From positions 1,676,324 through 1,740,323 of the forward strand of contig RDEW01000005.1 of assembly GCA_011109175.1 (NCBI GenBank): a stretch of 64,000 nt of DNA, read 5' to 3'. The notes beneath the pieces were generated by a model. It was given only the letters and a program-made list of their open reading frames with translations, did no database searches and was not told the DNA's origin. The stretch is from Dicyema japonicum (taxonomy: Eukaryota > Dicyemida > Rhombozoa > Dicyemidae). The first letter of the stretch is position 1, and every line of letters starts with the position of its first letter. Positions 12,586 to 22,519 of this stretch are shown piece after piece. The translations under genes were made by a program, and so were the position numbers.

Positions 12586-12711
12586 ATGGGAGCTACCTCT
12601 CATGCCAATGTTCTTAAAGACTCGTCCGATTTATCTGACAAACTGAGACATCTTTGGGCCAATAACCCCAGACGTCTCAACATTGTGCAAATTTTATTTA
12701 AAAAGGCTTGA
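12586..12711 (+). CDS. Unidentified 41-codon ORF
   Basis: An ATG-started frame contains SDKLRHLWANNPRRLNIVQI and stops at TGA. It looks protein-like (not repeat-derived) but I do not recognise it; it may be an exon of a small gene running toward 13070. No conserved motif allows a function. Confidence 0.25.
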   Translation: MGATSHANVLKDSSDLSDKLRHLWANNPRRLNIVQILFKKA

Positions 12712-13170
12712 CCAGGTAGGTCTTAATATCTGTGTGGTGTTATGTGGCAAATTGATTGAGGATTTTTTCAGACCTTTCTAGTGACGTCATCGAATCCATT
12801 TAACTCAGGAGATGCTCAAGGTCGAAGAATTTTTCTGTTTGCTTTCTTCCATTCCTAGAGAGGTCTATTGGTCATCTAGTAGGCAACATAAGCAAAGCGA
12901 CGAAACCTATTCTGTCCACATAGTCTTGTAAAACCGTATGGTGGTCGCAGAGATGGCACCAATTGGACAAAAACTTTCAGGGGGAGGGAAACTTCGCTTC
13001 CATCGTTGTTCGACGGCAGACATCCATTAAGCTTGTTGATACCAAGGCAGTCATGAGGTGAAAATGACATTAAAATATTTAATTATTTTTACTGAATATT
13101 ATTAAATACAAATATTTTTTGATTAAAAAATTATTAAATTAAAAAAAATCATTATGTTTATGTGGCATTA

Positions 13171-13569
13171 ATGGATCCTGATTTTATTGATAAGTGCTTA
13201 GATGATTTATTTATGTTTGAAGATGAAGTTATTGAATCTGGTTACAAGAAAGGATATTCTTTCGAATTTTCCAAAGCCAAGCTTAGTGGACATAATGATG
13301 GTTACCAGATTGGATTAAAACGGGCCATAGAACTGTCCTATTATATTACATTGAGGAATTTATGGCTTAGTAAAATTAGTCAAAATCCAAAAAACAAGGA
13401 TACCGCTAATAAATTGGGTAAGCTGATGGCTTTCATAGAGAATGCTATGAGAGGTGATAGCTATGAAGAATTTGAGGCAGATTTGAACAACATTAGGCAG
13501 CTATTCAAATTGCTTTGTTCACGTTTTCGTTGTAAAATTATTTCTTTTCAAGATAAATATGCTTTTTAA
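13171..13569 (+). CDS. LTO1: LTO1/ORAOV1 homologue, ribosome biogenesis and ABCE1 maturation adaptor
   Basis: Single exon, 132 codons plus stop. LTO1 with YAE1 recruits ABCE1/Rli1 to the cytosolic Fe-S machinery. The family's glycine-repeat segment is visible near the N-terminus (ESGYKKGYSF, then SGHNDGYQIG), followed by an alpha-helical half ending FKLLCSRFRC; length matches the 130-140 residues usual in the family. I chose the ATG at 13171; an upstream GTG at 13162 is in frame but not needed. No intron is present, unlike its neighbours. The flanks are AT-rich, with a retroelement upstream and SINE plus transposase scraps downstream. Confidence 0.8.
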   Translation: MDPDFIDKCLDDLFMFEDEVIESGYKKGYSFEFSKAKLSGHNDGYQIGLKRAIELSYYITLRNLWLSKISQNPKNKDTANKLGKLMAFIENAMRGDSYEEFEADLNNIRQLFKLLCSRFRCKIISFQDKYAF

Positions 13570-13969
13570 TTTTTTTATTAAATATAATTTATGGTTTAAT
13601 TTGTTTTGAATTCAAATAATTTTTACAGACGTTTTAATTTGAAACCTATTTTAGTTACAAAATCACCCCATCGAAGTAACCATTGAGGTAGAGAAGGCCA
13701 AATATCTCTTTTATATGTGTAATTGACACCAACCACCACCTACAAAATTACTCTTCCAAGTTTATGCAAAGAATCATGAAATTTATTTGGAAAGGGTTAT
13801 TCATGTATAGGAATCCCGATCAATTCTGAAATTCGAGGAGACACTTCTGATAGGCGCTGGGATTTCGGAGGACCACTCGATAATAGTTCAGGAGTTACTA
13901 GGATATGGGATCACTTAATTAGTTTGCTTTGACACCTTATTTGGTGGTTATTGGGTGTTTTAATAATAA

Positions 13970-14105
13970 CTTTAGTGCTTGGGTTGACGGGTGACGCCAT
14001 TGTCAGTGTTTCAGCACTGAGGAACCTGATTGGACTCTAATCACTGATTAGCAAGGAAAAAGGGGTACCGGGATGAACAGTCAAGGCCAGCCTAAATACC
14101 AAGAT
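13970..14105 (+). repeat. SINE family A core plus adjoining repeat
   Basis: TTGACGGGTGACGCCATTGT at 13983 is the family A core with two changes. The following block (GATTAGCAAGGAAAAAGGGG at 14046-14065) recurs inverted at about 45070-45105. Confidence 0.6.
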
Positions 14106-14189
14106 GTGGAAGAGCTGTTTAAGGATCTAATCCCTACAATCCTATAGGTGGCATTAAAACAAGAAATTGTGTCAATGACCAATGTCGGC

Positions 14190-14410
14190 CATTAATTAAT
14201 TTTTTTAGAATCCTTAAAAATCTTTGTTACAAAAAGGGAATCGTAGACCCGATCATTATTTTTGATAATGCTCGTATCAATCATTATACGGAGATTGGAG
14301 AATTGATTGAAATAGCAAACTTCCACGTTCCATTACCCCCTTCAATCCAACTGAGAATGTCTCCATATGTATTTAGCACGTGGAAAAACTATATTTTTAG
14401 AGGAGGGCTG
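14190..14410 (+). pseudogene. IS630/Tc1-type DDE transposase fragment
   Basis: The reading IIIFDNARINHYTEIGELIE, then a frame change through FNPTENVS, then VFSTWKNYIF, follows the order DNAxIH ... LPPYSPxLNPIENVFSxWK of the DDE_3 fold. One frameshift and no intact N-terminus, so it is a relic. Confidence 0.55.
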
Positions 14411-14799
14411 AAATGAGAAAAATCTAAAAAAGGTTGTTTTTACCTTTAAAAAATTAGTGACGCTATTGGTCGGGAAACTATATTTTTTGCCCATGTCATA
14501 GGCAATCTCCATTTCCACGATCTTCGTGATCACTTTCCCTATCTTAGCACTTTAAACTTCTGAAAATAGTGATGTTGACGATCCTGTTGATATGAATCTC
14601 AACCACTTCACTCTCGATGACCTCAGCCTCGTCTCTTAACACTAAGAGGTCGTTTACTTTATTCGGACATATAGAAACTTCCTGGGAACTTCCGAAATGT
14701 TTGTAAATTACTTTGTGTTGGCATTGGTTTTGCACATTTTGAGAATGATCCTCATTTCATTGAGTGTCAGCTCCTTAATGAGAAATCAACACTTTGTAA

Positions 14800-14860
14800 G
14801 ATGTTGCAGTATGGATCATTGATCTCCCCCATTCCACTAGAGGGGTTCACACATCTACAT
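14800..14860 (+). repeat. Possible SINE family B scrap
   Basis: CTCCCCCATTCCACTAGAGG resembles the family B body at about 56600-56620 (CTCCCCCACTCCACTGGAGG). Only this block is clear. Confidence 0.4.
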
Positions 14861-15061
14861 TCTTCCTTATCCTGGAAGAATAGAGACGTGAATAGTGTCT
14901 TATTTGCTCTTCTCCTGTGTGGAGGAAAATCATTGAACAGTAAATACCATAATTCAAAACAGTACAAGATAAACTAATGGTAGTATTTTCAAATAGTAAT
15001 ATTTAAATCAGTAAATAATAAATTCATTTTAGTTTAATTAAATTAATATTTAGTAATTTAA

Positions 15062-15556
15062 ATGGGTGATCATGCTGAGGATGAATTCAAAAATTTAGAA
15101 ATTTATAACAGAAATGAGGTGGGATTCTTTATTATTTTACATAGTCCTGTGATTCAGACGTTTGGGATGACACTGCCTTGATTGCTGCTTATGAAACAGC
15201 TATGGGGAGGGTAATTTTAATGTTCACCATAGAATTCTCGAAAAAAGAAAAGGAAATCAAAATCCTCAAAAAATTCGGCAAAAAGAGTCCAAAAATCAGT
15301 CACAGAGGACTGCAGCACAACATTTACTGAGGACCCCAATGTCTGCAACGAGGCTCACCAAGACGTGCCCTTTAACAATTGTGAGGACAAAGAACAACAT
15401 GATAACACTAATTTTGAGAAAACTCAGAATGCAGTTCCGCCTCCAATTCCCCCAGATTTGATGACTCCACACAACGGAGATCTTCTCAACAACCTACTCA
15501 TTTCCTGGTACATGGCTGGATATTATGCAGGCCTCTACCAGTCCTCAAGACAGTGA
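15062..15556 (+). CDS. SMN: Survival motor neuron protein lacking a Tudor domain
   Basis: Three exons (15062-15118, 15145-15210, 15233-15556) with introns of 26 and 22 nt give 148 residues. SMN assembles Sm rings on snRNAs with Gemins. Residues 20-41 hold the Gemin2-binding helix (SDVWDDTALIAAYETAM). Next comes a lysine-rich stretch (RKKKRKSKSSK), an acidic linker, PPPIPPDL, and the C-terminal YG box (NNLLISWYMAGYYAGLYQ) that oligomerises the protein. The roughly 55-residue Tudor domain that binds symmetric dimethylarginine in animal SMN is absent: no aromatic-cage segment lies between the basic region and the YG box and the exon is continuous. Length and layout therefore resemble fission-yeast Smn1. 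Identification rests on both terminal motifs. Confidence 0.85.
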
Positions 15557-15814
15557 TTATACGATAAACTTATTTTTCTACCTAAATGTTCAAAAATCTT
15601 CTTTTATCTTTTTAAGGAGATAAAAGCTGCAAATATAAGTACTGGATTACCACCTACCTTCCGATGAGGTTCTGTCTCCATCTCTAGTCGGAAGGGGCAT
15701 TCGAATGAATCATGAACCAGCAACATAGTACTCACATTGGTTCAGACTTATTTCAACACTCCTACAAACAAAAATAAAACGAACACACATTACGAACTAA
15801 TAGTCAGCATTTTA

Positions 15815-15915
15815 GATAACAAAAGATTGGAATAGCCATACTCCGAGGGAACTCGTTCGCAATCCACGCAGCAGGCTTCCTCAACTGACATTTGTTTAAT
15901 TGTTAAAAAAATTAT
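15815..15915 (+). repeat. R2-like LINE 3' end
   Basis: The reading GIAILRGNSFAIHAAGFLN followed by a stop is the C-terminus of the R2-like family (compare 18530-18595) plus the start of its 3' UTR. Only the last 25 codons remain. Confidence 0.65.
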
Positions 15916-16090
15916 TTTGATTATAAAAAAAAGTTAATTTTTTAAAAAGGACTGGAAACCTATAAAATATCTGAATTAGGCTCGAAAACAGGCTGTACCC
16001 ATACGATTGGAGAGTCGATTTTTCCATTATTTGAGTTAGGTTTTTTTCGAAACTTAATGAGGTTAGTAGAAATTAAGAAAACTTTGCGGT

Positions 16091-16123
16091 ACATTGGGGT
16101 CCTCAGTAAATGTTGTGCTGCAG
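16091..16123 (-). repeat. Inverted 33-base copy of SMN exon 3 sequence
   Basis: These 33 bases are the perfect reverse complement of 15310-15342, inside the SMN coding exon, 750 bp upstream. Flanks do not match. Confidence 0.85.
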
Positions 16124-16239
16124 AATAATAATAGGAGATAATGTAACAGTAATAGATGCCAAAAGAATAATAAAATATTTTAAGGATAAAATCTAACTAT
16201 ATTATTATTCAAAGAAAATGAAATTTGTCACTTTCATGA

Positions 16240-16600
16240 ATTCGAAAAGGTTGCAGAGTATGAAGTTGGAAATTTATGTCACACTTATCATCACTCAAAA
16301 CAGAATTTCTTTAGCGTTTTAAAGAATAAATTTGATTTTTCTCAGTGGATGATCAATCCGTTCGAATCCAGAATCTCATGAAATTTACTTTCAGAATATC
16401 TCAATTTCTTTATTTTGGTAGAATTCGAAGATTAAAGAAGGTTCCAAAATTTTGGAATTCGATCTCTCAGAAAATCTTGTAGTTTCCAACTTAATATCTT
16501 GTTGAAAGAATATTCAACTCAATTATTTATTGAAAAGTGTGCAAAATAAATTGAAATTTTGTGAGGTGATATTCGACTTTATTTAATTCGAATCAAGCCT
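16240..16600 (+). pseudogene. Possible hAT/SCAND3-like transposase fragment
   Basis: A broken frame containing SQWMINPFESRI and following leucine/phenylalanine-rich sequence resembles the region before the hAT dimerisation domain in ZBED/SCAND3-like transposases (WIxNPF ... LxxLSxD). Several stops. Confidence 0.35.
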
Positions 16601-16639
16601 GGTATTGAATGTTGGATAAAAGTCATCTGGGTACTGGTT

Positions 16640-16772
16640 TATTATAGTACCCCTAAGTAATTATATACCTAAAATTATATTACTCCTAAGCACTTATAGT
16701 ACCCCCAAAGCAGTTATAGTACCCATAAGCAATTATAGTACCCATAAGCAGTTATAGTACACACAAAGCAGT
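16640..16772. repeat. Minisatellite, about 20-bp units
   Basis: Six to seven imperfect units of the type AGCAGTTATAGTACCCATA run directly into the left end of the duplicated segment. Units lose similarity toward 16640. Confidence 0.8.
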
Positions 16773-17852
16773 CAAAAAACTATTGGGACTATTGAGGGTA
16801 ATATGAAGGTGAAAATAGTGGCCTTCTGTGTGGAAAGTTGTCTGCCTTTATACATCAAGATTACTGATGACTGGATAATAAGGACCCCGGGGAAGAGCCA
16901 ATGCCCTTCAGTGCAAGACCCACTATATTTTAACTGTCCCTAATGTTTAACCTTATTTAGTTAGTTAGTTAAGTAACCCCTCACTAACTTGTAGGAGGAC
17001 AATGGCTATTTAATAGGACGCAGCAGATGCAGGTCGCTCCCATAGACTAGTCAGTCCTGCATTGTGGACGAACGTTGTGCTAATTCATGACATTCAAATA
17101 AGTGATTTGTTGCCAACTCGTAGAGGTTGCAAAAGGGACAGAGTACATCGTATGTCGACAGAGAGGGGATGGTGCCCACATTGTAGAAGAACCAGGTTTA
17201 CTTGGATATCTTTCAAAAGAGAGGATTCTGATTGGTCTATTAGAGGAGGGAACCGGTGTAGTATTTTATTATTATCGAGTATTCGGATGCTTCTTGTAGA
17301 AACAAAATCGTGTATCTGTTTTAGACAACTCCGGTTATTGGTTGAAAGGATGGATGATAGCATTCGAGGCAGGTCATTGGTTGTCATAATTTTTAGTTTG
17401 TTTTGGAGTTTGTATAGATAATGACAGGGATGGTCTGTATGCTTGGGCGAGGAACTGCAGAGAATAACCAGTAAATTCATAACCGGTAAATTCATCCCAG
17501 TTAAATCAAGGAACCACGTGGGCGGGTTTCTCAGAAGAGGTCGAAATTTTGATTTTTTATATTATATTTAAAATGCGATTTTGGAGATTATTCGACGATA
17601 TGAGTCACGTGTCCGTGAAGGTAAAACCTATGAAAATTGAAGAGATAGGACCTATTTTTTCACCTCTCTTCAGAAGCTGACGAAGAATGAACACAATCAT
17701 GCTGGTGATGCTGCATATGTTGAATCTAAGAAAATTACTCATGAGATAAAAAGAAAAGCTATTGCGCATTTTATTACAGAAAATGCGCATTTTATTACAA
17801 CTGAAGTGTGTGTGGGTTTGCCACTGGAGGTTTCTGCCCGACTACCCGCAAC
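16773..17852. repeat. Duplicated segment, copy 2 (partner 1811-2855)
   Basis: Same content and order as copy 1. It has an extra near-tandem 20-base repeat near 17770-17800 and keeps the FLYWCH frame open that copy 1 has lost, then continues into MULE sequence absent from copy 1, so it is closer to the ancestral arrangement. Confidence 0.85.
17080..17495 (-). pseudogene. Jockey-type RT C-terminal fragment, copy 2
   Basis: The minus-strand frame reads IHDFVSTRSIRILDNNKILH, RFPPLIDQSESS and LQCGHHPL, matching the intact RT C-terminus at the window start (RFPPDISPTEQS, LRCGHHPF). Stops and missing upstream RT core mark it as a relic. Confidence 0.75.
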
Positions 17853-18130
17853 TTCTTTAATTTAAAACAATATTAGAAATTCAAGAAATTTAAAAGATCT
17901 AGCTCCTCCCAATCCACTTAGCATAGACCAGTTAAGAATACCTGCAGAATACAGATCAACTTAGCCAATGAACCTTTTCTACTATTTGATAGTGAAGACA
18001 GTTTTGACCGAACAATAATTTTTACAACGAGAAAAAATCTTAATTTGCTTTCCTCTATAAACTTTTGGTATGCGGATGGTACTTTTAATATAATCCCATA
18101 TTTGTTTAATCAATTTTTTAATTCAAAACT
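17640..18130 (+). pseudogene. FLYWCH-containing MULE transposase, N-terminal part
   Basis: After a degraded FLYWCH finger comes KLTKNEHNHAGDAAYVESKK and GLPLEVSARLP, then NPLSIDQLRIPAEYRST, EPFLLFDSEDSFDRTIIFTT and NFWYADGTFNIIPYLFNQFF. That series (IP..Y, FLLYDSG, WF.DGTF, P.LF.QLY) is the N-terminal half of Mutator-like transposases just before the MULE catalytic domain. A stop after STLI and one before PNEPF interrupt it. The C-terminal counterpart is at 36350-36726. Confidence 0.7.
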
Positions 18131-18131
18131 T

Positions 18132-18640
18132 TTTATGCGATCGTCAGAGCTCTAAAGGCTATAGGTTTCCCAGCACAGCTTGAACCAGTGGGTATTGATC
18201 GATGAGATGGAAAGAGACCTGACGGGATGACCCTTTTCCCAATCACGTCTGAAAGATCTTAGGTCTGGAACGCAACTTGTGTAGACACGTTCTCAAGCAC
18301 GAATATTTTCAAATCGGTTCAGACACCTGGAGCAGCTATTTCGATTGCGGAAAACCTAAAAATCAAGAAATATTATTGCCTCGGGGACCTCTACCGATTT
18401 ACTCCTGTTGTGACCGAATCATCGGGAGCCGTTGGTCCAATGACGGCTGAGTTCTTGCGAGAACTCGGAGGAATCCTTGCCAGAAAGAAAAGGGATCAAC
18501 GAGAAGGGTTATGGCTGAGACAAAAGATTGGAATGGCCATACTCTGAGAGAGCTCGTTCGCAATCCACGGAGCCGGCTTCCTCAACTGACATTTGTTTCT
18601 TTGTTAAAAAATTATTAAAAAAAAAACTTTTTATTAAGGA
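18132..18640 (+). pseudogene. R2-like LINE, restriction-like endonuclease C-terminus
   Basis: Frame reads RALKAIGFPAQLEPVGIDR, then DGKRPDGMTLFP, VWNATCVDTFS, TPVVTESSGAVGP and a terminal LRQKIGMAIL segment. RPD followed by a later D (N/D-ATCVDT) is the PD-(D/E)XK core used by R2-type elements to nick the target. Three stops break the frame. Confidence 0.7.
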
Positions 18641-19860
18641 AAGAAAAGAGAGTAAACGGTTATATGGCGGCTGCCCTGATTGCGTGGCTATTTCCCCTCA
18701 GATTGGAGAGGGAGATTCGTACAAATAACCAGCAGCGCTCACGAGAATCTCCTGTTCGTGTAGCGATCCGATTCCTTAGACGACTCAAGAATTCAAGCGT
18801 CTCAGGGGTAAGGAAACCAGACGTTTCAACGGCGAGTGGTACAAACAAAAAATTTTTGGGTAGGACCGCGTACTTTTCCCGTTTCATCTTATCGGCCTTC
18901 TCAGCAGCAGAACAGGCTCCAGAGGCACTCTGGTGTAGGTTGCAAGAGGTAAACGTGTCGGTGCAGGTAACGTCCCAGACAAGAAGCTTCCAGGCTTCAA
19001 AAGAAAAGATTGTCATCCCATCTGGTCGTTTCTCGTCCCGCCTGCAAGAACGACTTCGTTAAAGGCCATGCGTCTGAGAAATCTACCTGCACTCTTCCTG
19101 CAGGAGAGAGGGTATTGGCCAAGACATTCGATCTGGTCTCCGCATCGGCACGAATGTGGAACACAGACATTTAATCCCAGTCGCAATGAGATCCTAATAC
19201 GGACGAATTCATCATCCAGGAAGGTACCCAGAACTCCATTGGGAATGGAGTTGAGCCAGGCACCGTTCTCGGAAGACGCCCACGACAACAAACAGGAACG
19301 GCGATGTTGGCTAGATGACACTAGAAAATCTTTTAAAGAATTCCAGCATATAGCATCGTCCAAGCCCCGCTGAGAGAACGAGAAAGGCAGGGAAACCTGA
19401 TAAGTGCGGCTCCTCACAAGCATGGCCGGTGTCCTTGTCAATAGAGAATTCAGGTAGAGAGTGTAAAATCCTCTTGACATGGGAGTTACAAGCAACTAGC
19501 GATGATAGGTATGAATGGAAAGAAAGGTCCACAGGGTTCCGAATTTTAAGTCCTCCGAGTCTCACTGGCAGCGTGGCTTGCTTCCATGAGTAATCCTCGA
19601 ACCGGACGTTGAAGATATGCTCCGCTGTCTTACGGAAGATCTCGTTAATCTGTGCGAGTGGTCACACAGTGTGAAATAGAAAGCAGTCCTCAGGACATAT
19701 GCAAGCTTCTGTACGTTGAGACTGTTTTGGACTGGATTTAAGAAATATGCTTGTTTCTACTGTTGATAAAGAAGCATTTTCATCGGACCTATCTACGAAA
19801 GATTTTGATAGAGTAACGTAGACCAAGTGGTCCATGGGCTGTGTGAGACTCAAGAAAAAG
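18640..19860 (-). pseudogene. R2-like LINE C-terminal region, minus strand
   Basis: On the minus strand, from 19690 down: ARLGGLKIRNPVDLSF-type thumb sequence, SSENGAWLNSIPNGVLGTFL, RISLRLGLNVCVPHSC with CRCG (a CCHC knuckle), LSCRKSAGRF, then the endonuclease part LLVWDVTCTDTF, VPLAVETSG, TLEFLSRLRNRI and RGNSHAI ending near 18664. A nearly identical plus-strand copy lies at 42590-43975, where frames are also broken. Confidence 0.75.
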
Positions 19861-19924
19861 GACTACCTCCTAGTCTGGTGTCACAGTCAGATTGCCATGC
19901 AAATCTCCTCTCTTTAAATGCTAT

Positions 19925-21865
19925 TATCGACCAAGTGGATTATAGAGACAGAGTTGAATGGACGTCTGAAGTTGTTTGAGCTGCTCGAGCAAGATTCGGG
20001 AGAATTACTCGTTGTGGATGGCCGTTAATCACTCGGACTTTTAATGAGAAGTTTGGTATGTCCGAATCGATTGCAAACTTGAAGAGTTTGGCCAAGTTAA
20101 AGTCGTCAAAATCCAAGCCTTTTATGAATATTGATCCTGGGAATAATGCACACAGCACAGAAATCTTAATTTTAGAGTTTTTCCAAATGAATTTTGTGTC
20201 CAAATTAATCGAGTAAAATCCATGCCTCGTGTATTACGGAAGCCTACCAAAAAGTCTCTCGAGATCCAACTTCTCAACAAATAAATTCTCTCGGGGATTA
20301 ACTCTTCAATATATCAATTCCTACCCTCCTGCTAATTTGAATGATATTACAGATATCATTTATGCTGGGCAGTTAACATATGATGCTCTCTCTCAATCTA
20401 CGAGAAAGAAGATCCAGTGGGTTGAACGCATGCAAGGAAAACTTCTGAAGTTGAATAAACAGCTCAAGCAAATTTCGGTGCTTGTCGAACAGAAGGGAAC
20501 TAAGAGGTTCGATGACGATACGAGGGATACAATGTGTAATATGGATATCGAAAGTCGAAGAAGGGTGAATTGGGAAGAATAGTTAGTTGCATTCAGGATG
20601 AGATAAAGATCGTGGAGAAAAAACTCAGAGTACATGAATCCCGGAAGGAATTCAGGAAAAAATTAGTGTTTCGGACTCAATCGGAGGCTTTTTTTACAGA
20701 AAGTTAAATGGAGAAACCAGGGATGTTTTAATGAAGGTGAATATCTAGCATTTTGGGAAAATATTTGCAAGGAGCATGATATCAAGGAGAACACATATCC
20801 GATGAGTAGGAGAGTTACTGGAGTAGAAGGCATATTTGTAGACTGCAAGAAAGAAGATATCCTTGAATTAATTAAACTCCTGCCTAATTGGAAAGCCAGT
20901 GGGTGTGATGGGGTGTACAACTTTTTTCTTAAAAGATTTACTTCAATCCATGATAAACTCTGTGAAGAGGTTGGCAAAATAATATTTGGTGATTATACCC
21001 CTGATGAGTGGTTTTCACAGGGATTACATATCTTATCCCGAGATATATGTCAATCCCCGAAAGACTTGAGGCCGATTACATGCATGACTAACTTATATAA
21101 GTTAGTGACAAAATGTGTTAACCATAAATTGTCCGACTATATTGAAGAATTCGATCTCGTGAGTGATAATCAACTGGGAACTAAAAGGATGTGTCAAGGG
21201 GCTAAAGAACAGGCAATATTTAACCAGTGTATAACTAAACAGAATGGGAACAATTTGTCTTCGACATGGATAGATGTCAAGAAACCATTCAATTCTGTAA
21301 ATCATGATTTATACAAAGTCTTGGACAACTCTAGACTCCCATAATGGATCGTGAGTTTCATTAAGAATTTGGTAACCAAATGGAAAATCAGACTCAACTT
21401 AATCAAAAAAAATTGGACAAGTTGAATTGAAGCGAGGGATCTTGCAAAGTGATTCGTTGTCACCACAAATATTTGTACTTCTGTTGGATCCTCTCAGCAG
21501 GATTTTGAATGCAAAATACCCAAAGGTGACTATAGATTGCCATGATCGAGGATCTCTTGCATACGCCACAAATCATCTACTGTTCATAAACGACTTGAAA
21601 ATATTTTTTCACAGAGGATACAATGTTGTTTATGATGAATGAAGTTAATATGTTCTTCGAAGCTGCTGGACTTGAACCAAATGCAGAAAAATCGGCGACT
21701 AATGTTTCTGGGTTGAGCTCCCATCCAAACTGCAGGATGGAATAGAGAGGTATCGATACCTTGGTGTGTTGGAGGACAAAAATAGCATCGTCTGGAAAAA
21801 CAAAATTCTAAAGACGATTTGTGATGGAGATAAAAATAGAATTGACAACTTTGCAGTGACAAAAT
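19925..21865 (+). pseudogene. R4/NeSL-like LINE, RT with mutated active site
   Basis: N-terminal frame (FGRITRCGWPLITRTFNEKF near 20000) leads into RT: NWKASGCDGVYNFFLKRF (about 20890), DLRPITCMTNLYKLVTKCVN (about 21065), STWIDVKKPFNSVNHD (about 21265), KRGILQSDSLSPQIFVLLL (about 21430) and LLFINDLKIF (about 21580) where the catalytic aspartates of the usual FIDDLK are changed to ND. The thumb continues with GLEPNAEKSATN and YRYLGVLED. Stops at 20581 and 21342 and the changed active site show it is dead. It is cut off at about 21865 by hAT sequence. Confidence 0.7.
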
Positions 21866-22365
21866 TAGCTGTTCGAACTAGATATCCATCATCCGCGAAT
21901 GATTCGAAAATATTTTGAACTCCGATCAGATTTTCTGAATAGTATATAGTGGCCTTAAGCCAGGTCCCCCATCTTGTCAAATGCACACGAGGTGGAATGG
22001 CGATGTTTCTGTCTTTGAATATTAGTTTTCTTATATTGTTCTTGTTAATTGCTGCTTGTACAGTAGCTATCATCAAATCAATTTCCGGATAAGAGTCTCT
22101 TATTTTCTCACAACAATTGTGTAATAACTTGGAGCACATGTGACATAAAATAACTTGGAGTAAAGATTTTTAAGTTTTTGTTGAATTAACATTTTTTGAT
22201 CCATTATGATTTGATCCACACAGCTTCTACCTTTTGATGGTGAGGAACTTGTAAAGAGCCTCCGTAGAACAATTCTCTAAGCCTCGGCATAGATAGTTTG
22301 TTTAGTGGAATATCAGATTTTATAAATGCTCTGGTTACTTATAGAGCCCAGTCATCATTTTTGGA
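21866..22365 (-). pseudogene. hAT-family transposase fragment
   Basis: Read on the minus strand: AFIKSDIPLNKLSMPRLREL, then PPRVHLTRWGTWLKATIYYS. Both are landmarks of hAT/DUF659-type transposases (IPL.KL..P..R.F and P.P..TRWGTWL.AA.YY). Stop codons separate the pieces. Confidence 0.65.
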
Positions 22366-22519
22366 ATATTAGTTAATGTGTGTTTGGTGAGATTCGGTCA
22401 GATAATCTACAAAAAATTGTTATTTCGCAAAACTCAATGAATTTTGATGTTTTTGTGAGGCTCGATTAGAATTTACAAAATGATCAAATAAATAAAATAA
22501 TCAGTTAATTTATCCCCAG

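Noticed and set aside
12876-13070. Minus ORF upstream of LTO1 as a gene
   Set aside because: Not similar to any family I know, and neither strand shows mini-introns that would connect it to neighbours.
13171-15556. LTO1 and SMN as a co-transcribed operon
   Set aside because: They are about 1.5 kb apart with SINE and transposase scraps between; nothing suggests polycistronic processing.
16640-16772. CRISPR-like array of short repeats
   Set aside because: Units are contiguous with no unique spacers and the genome is eukaryotic; it is a minisatellite.
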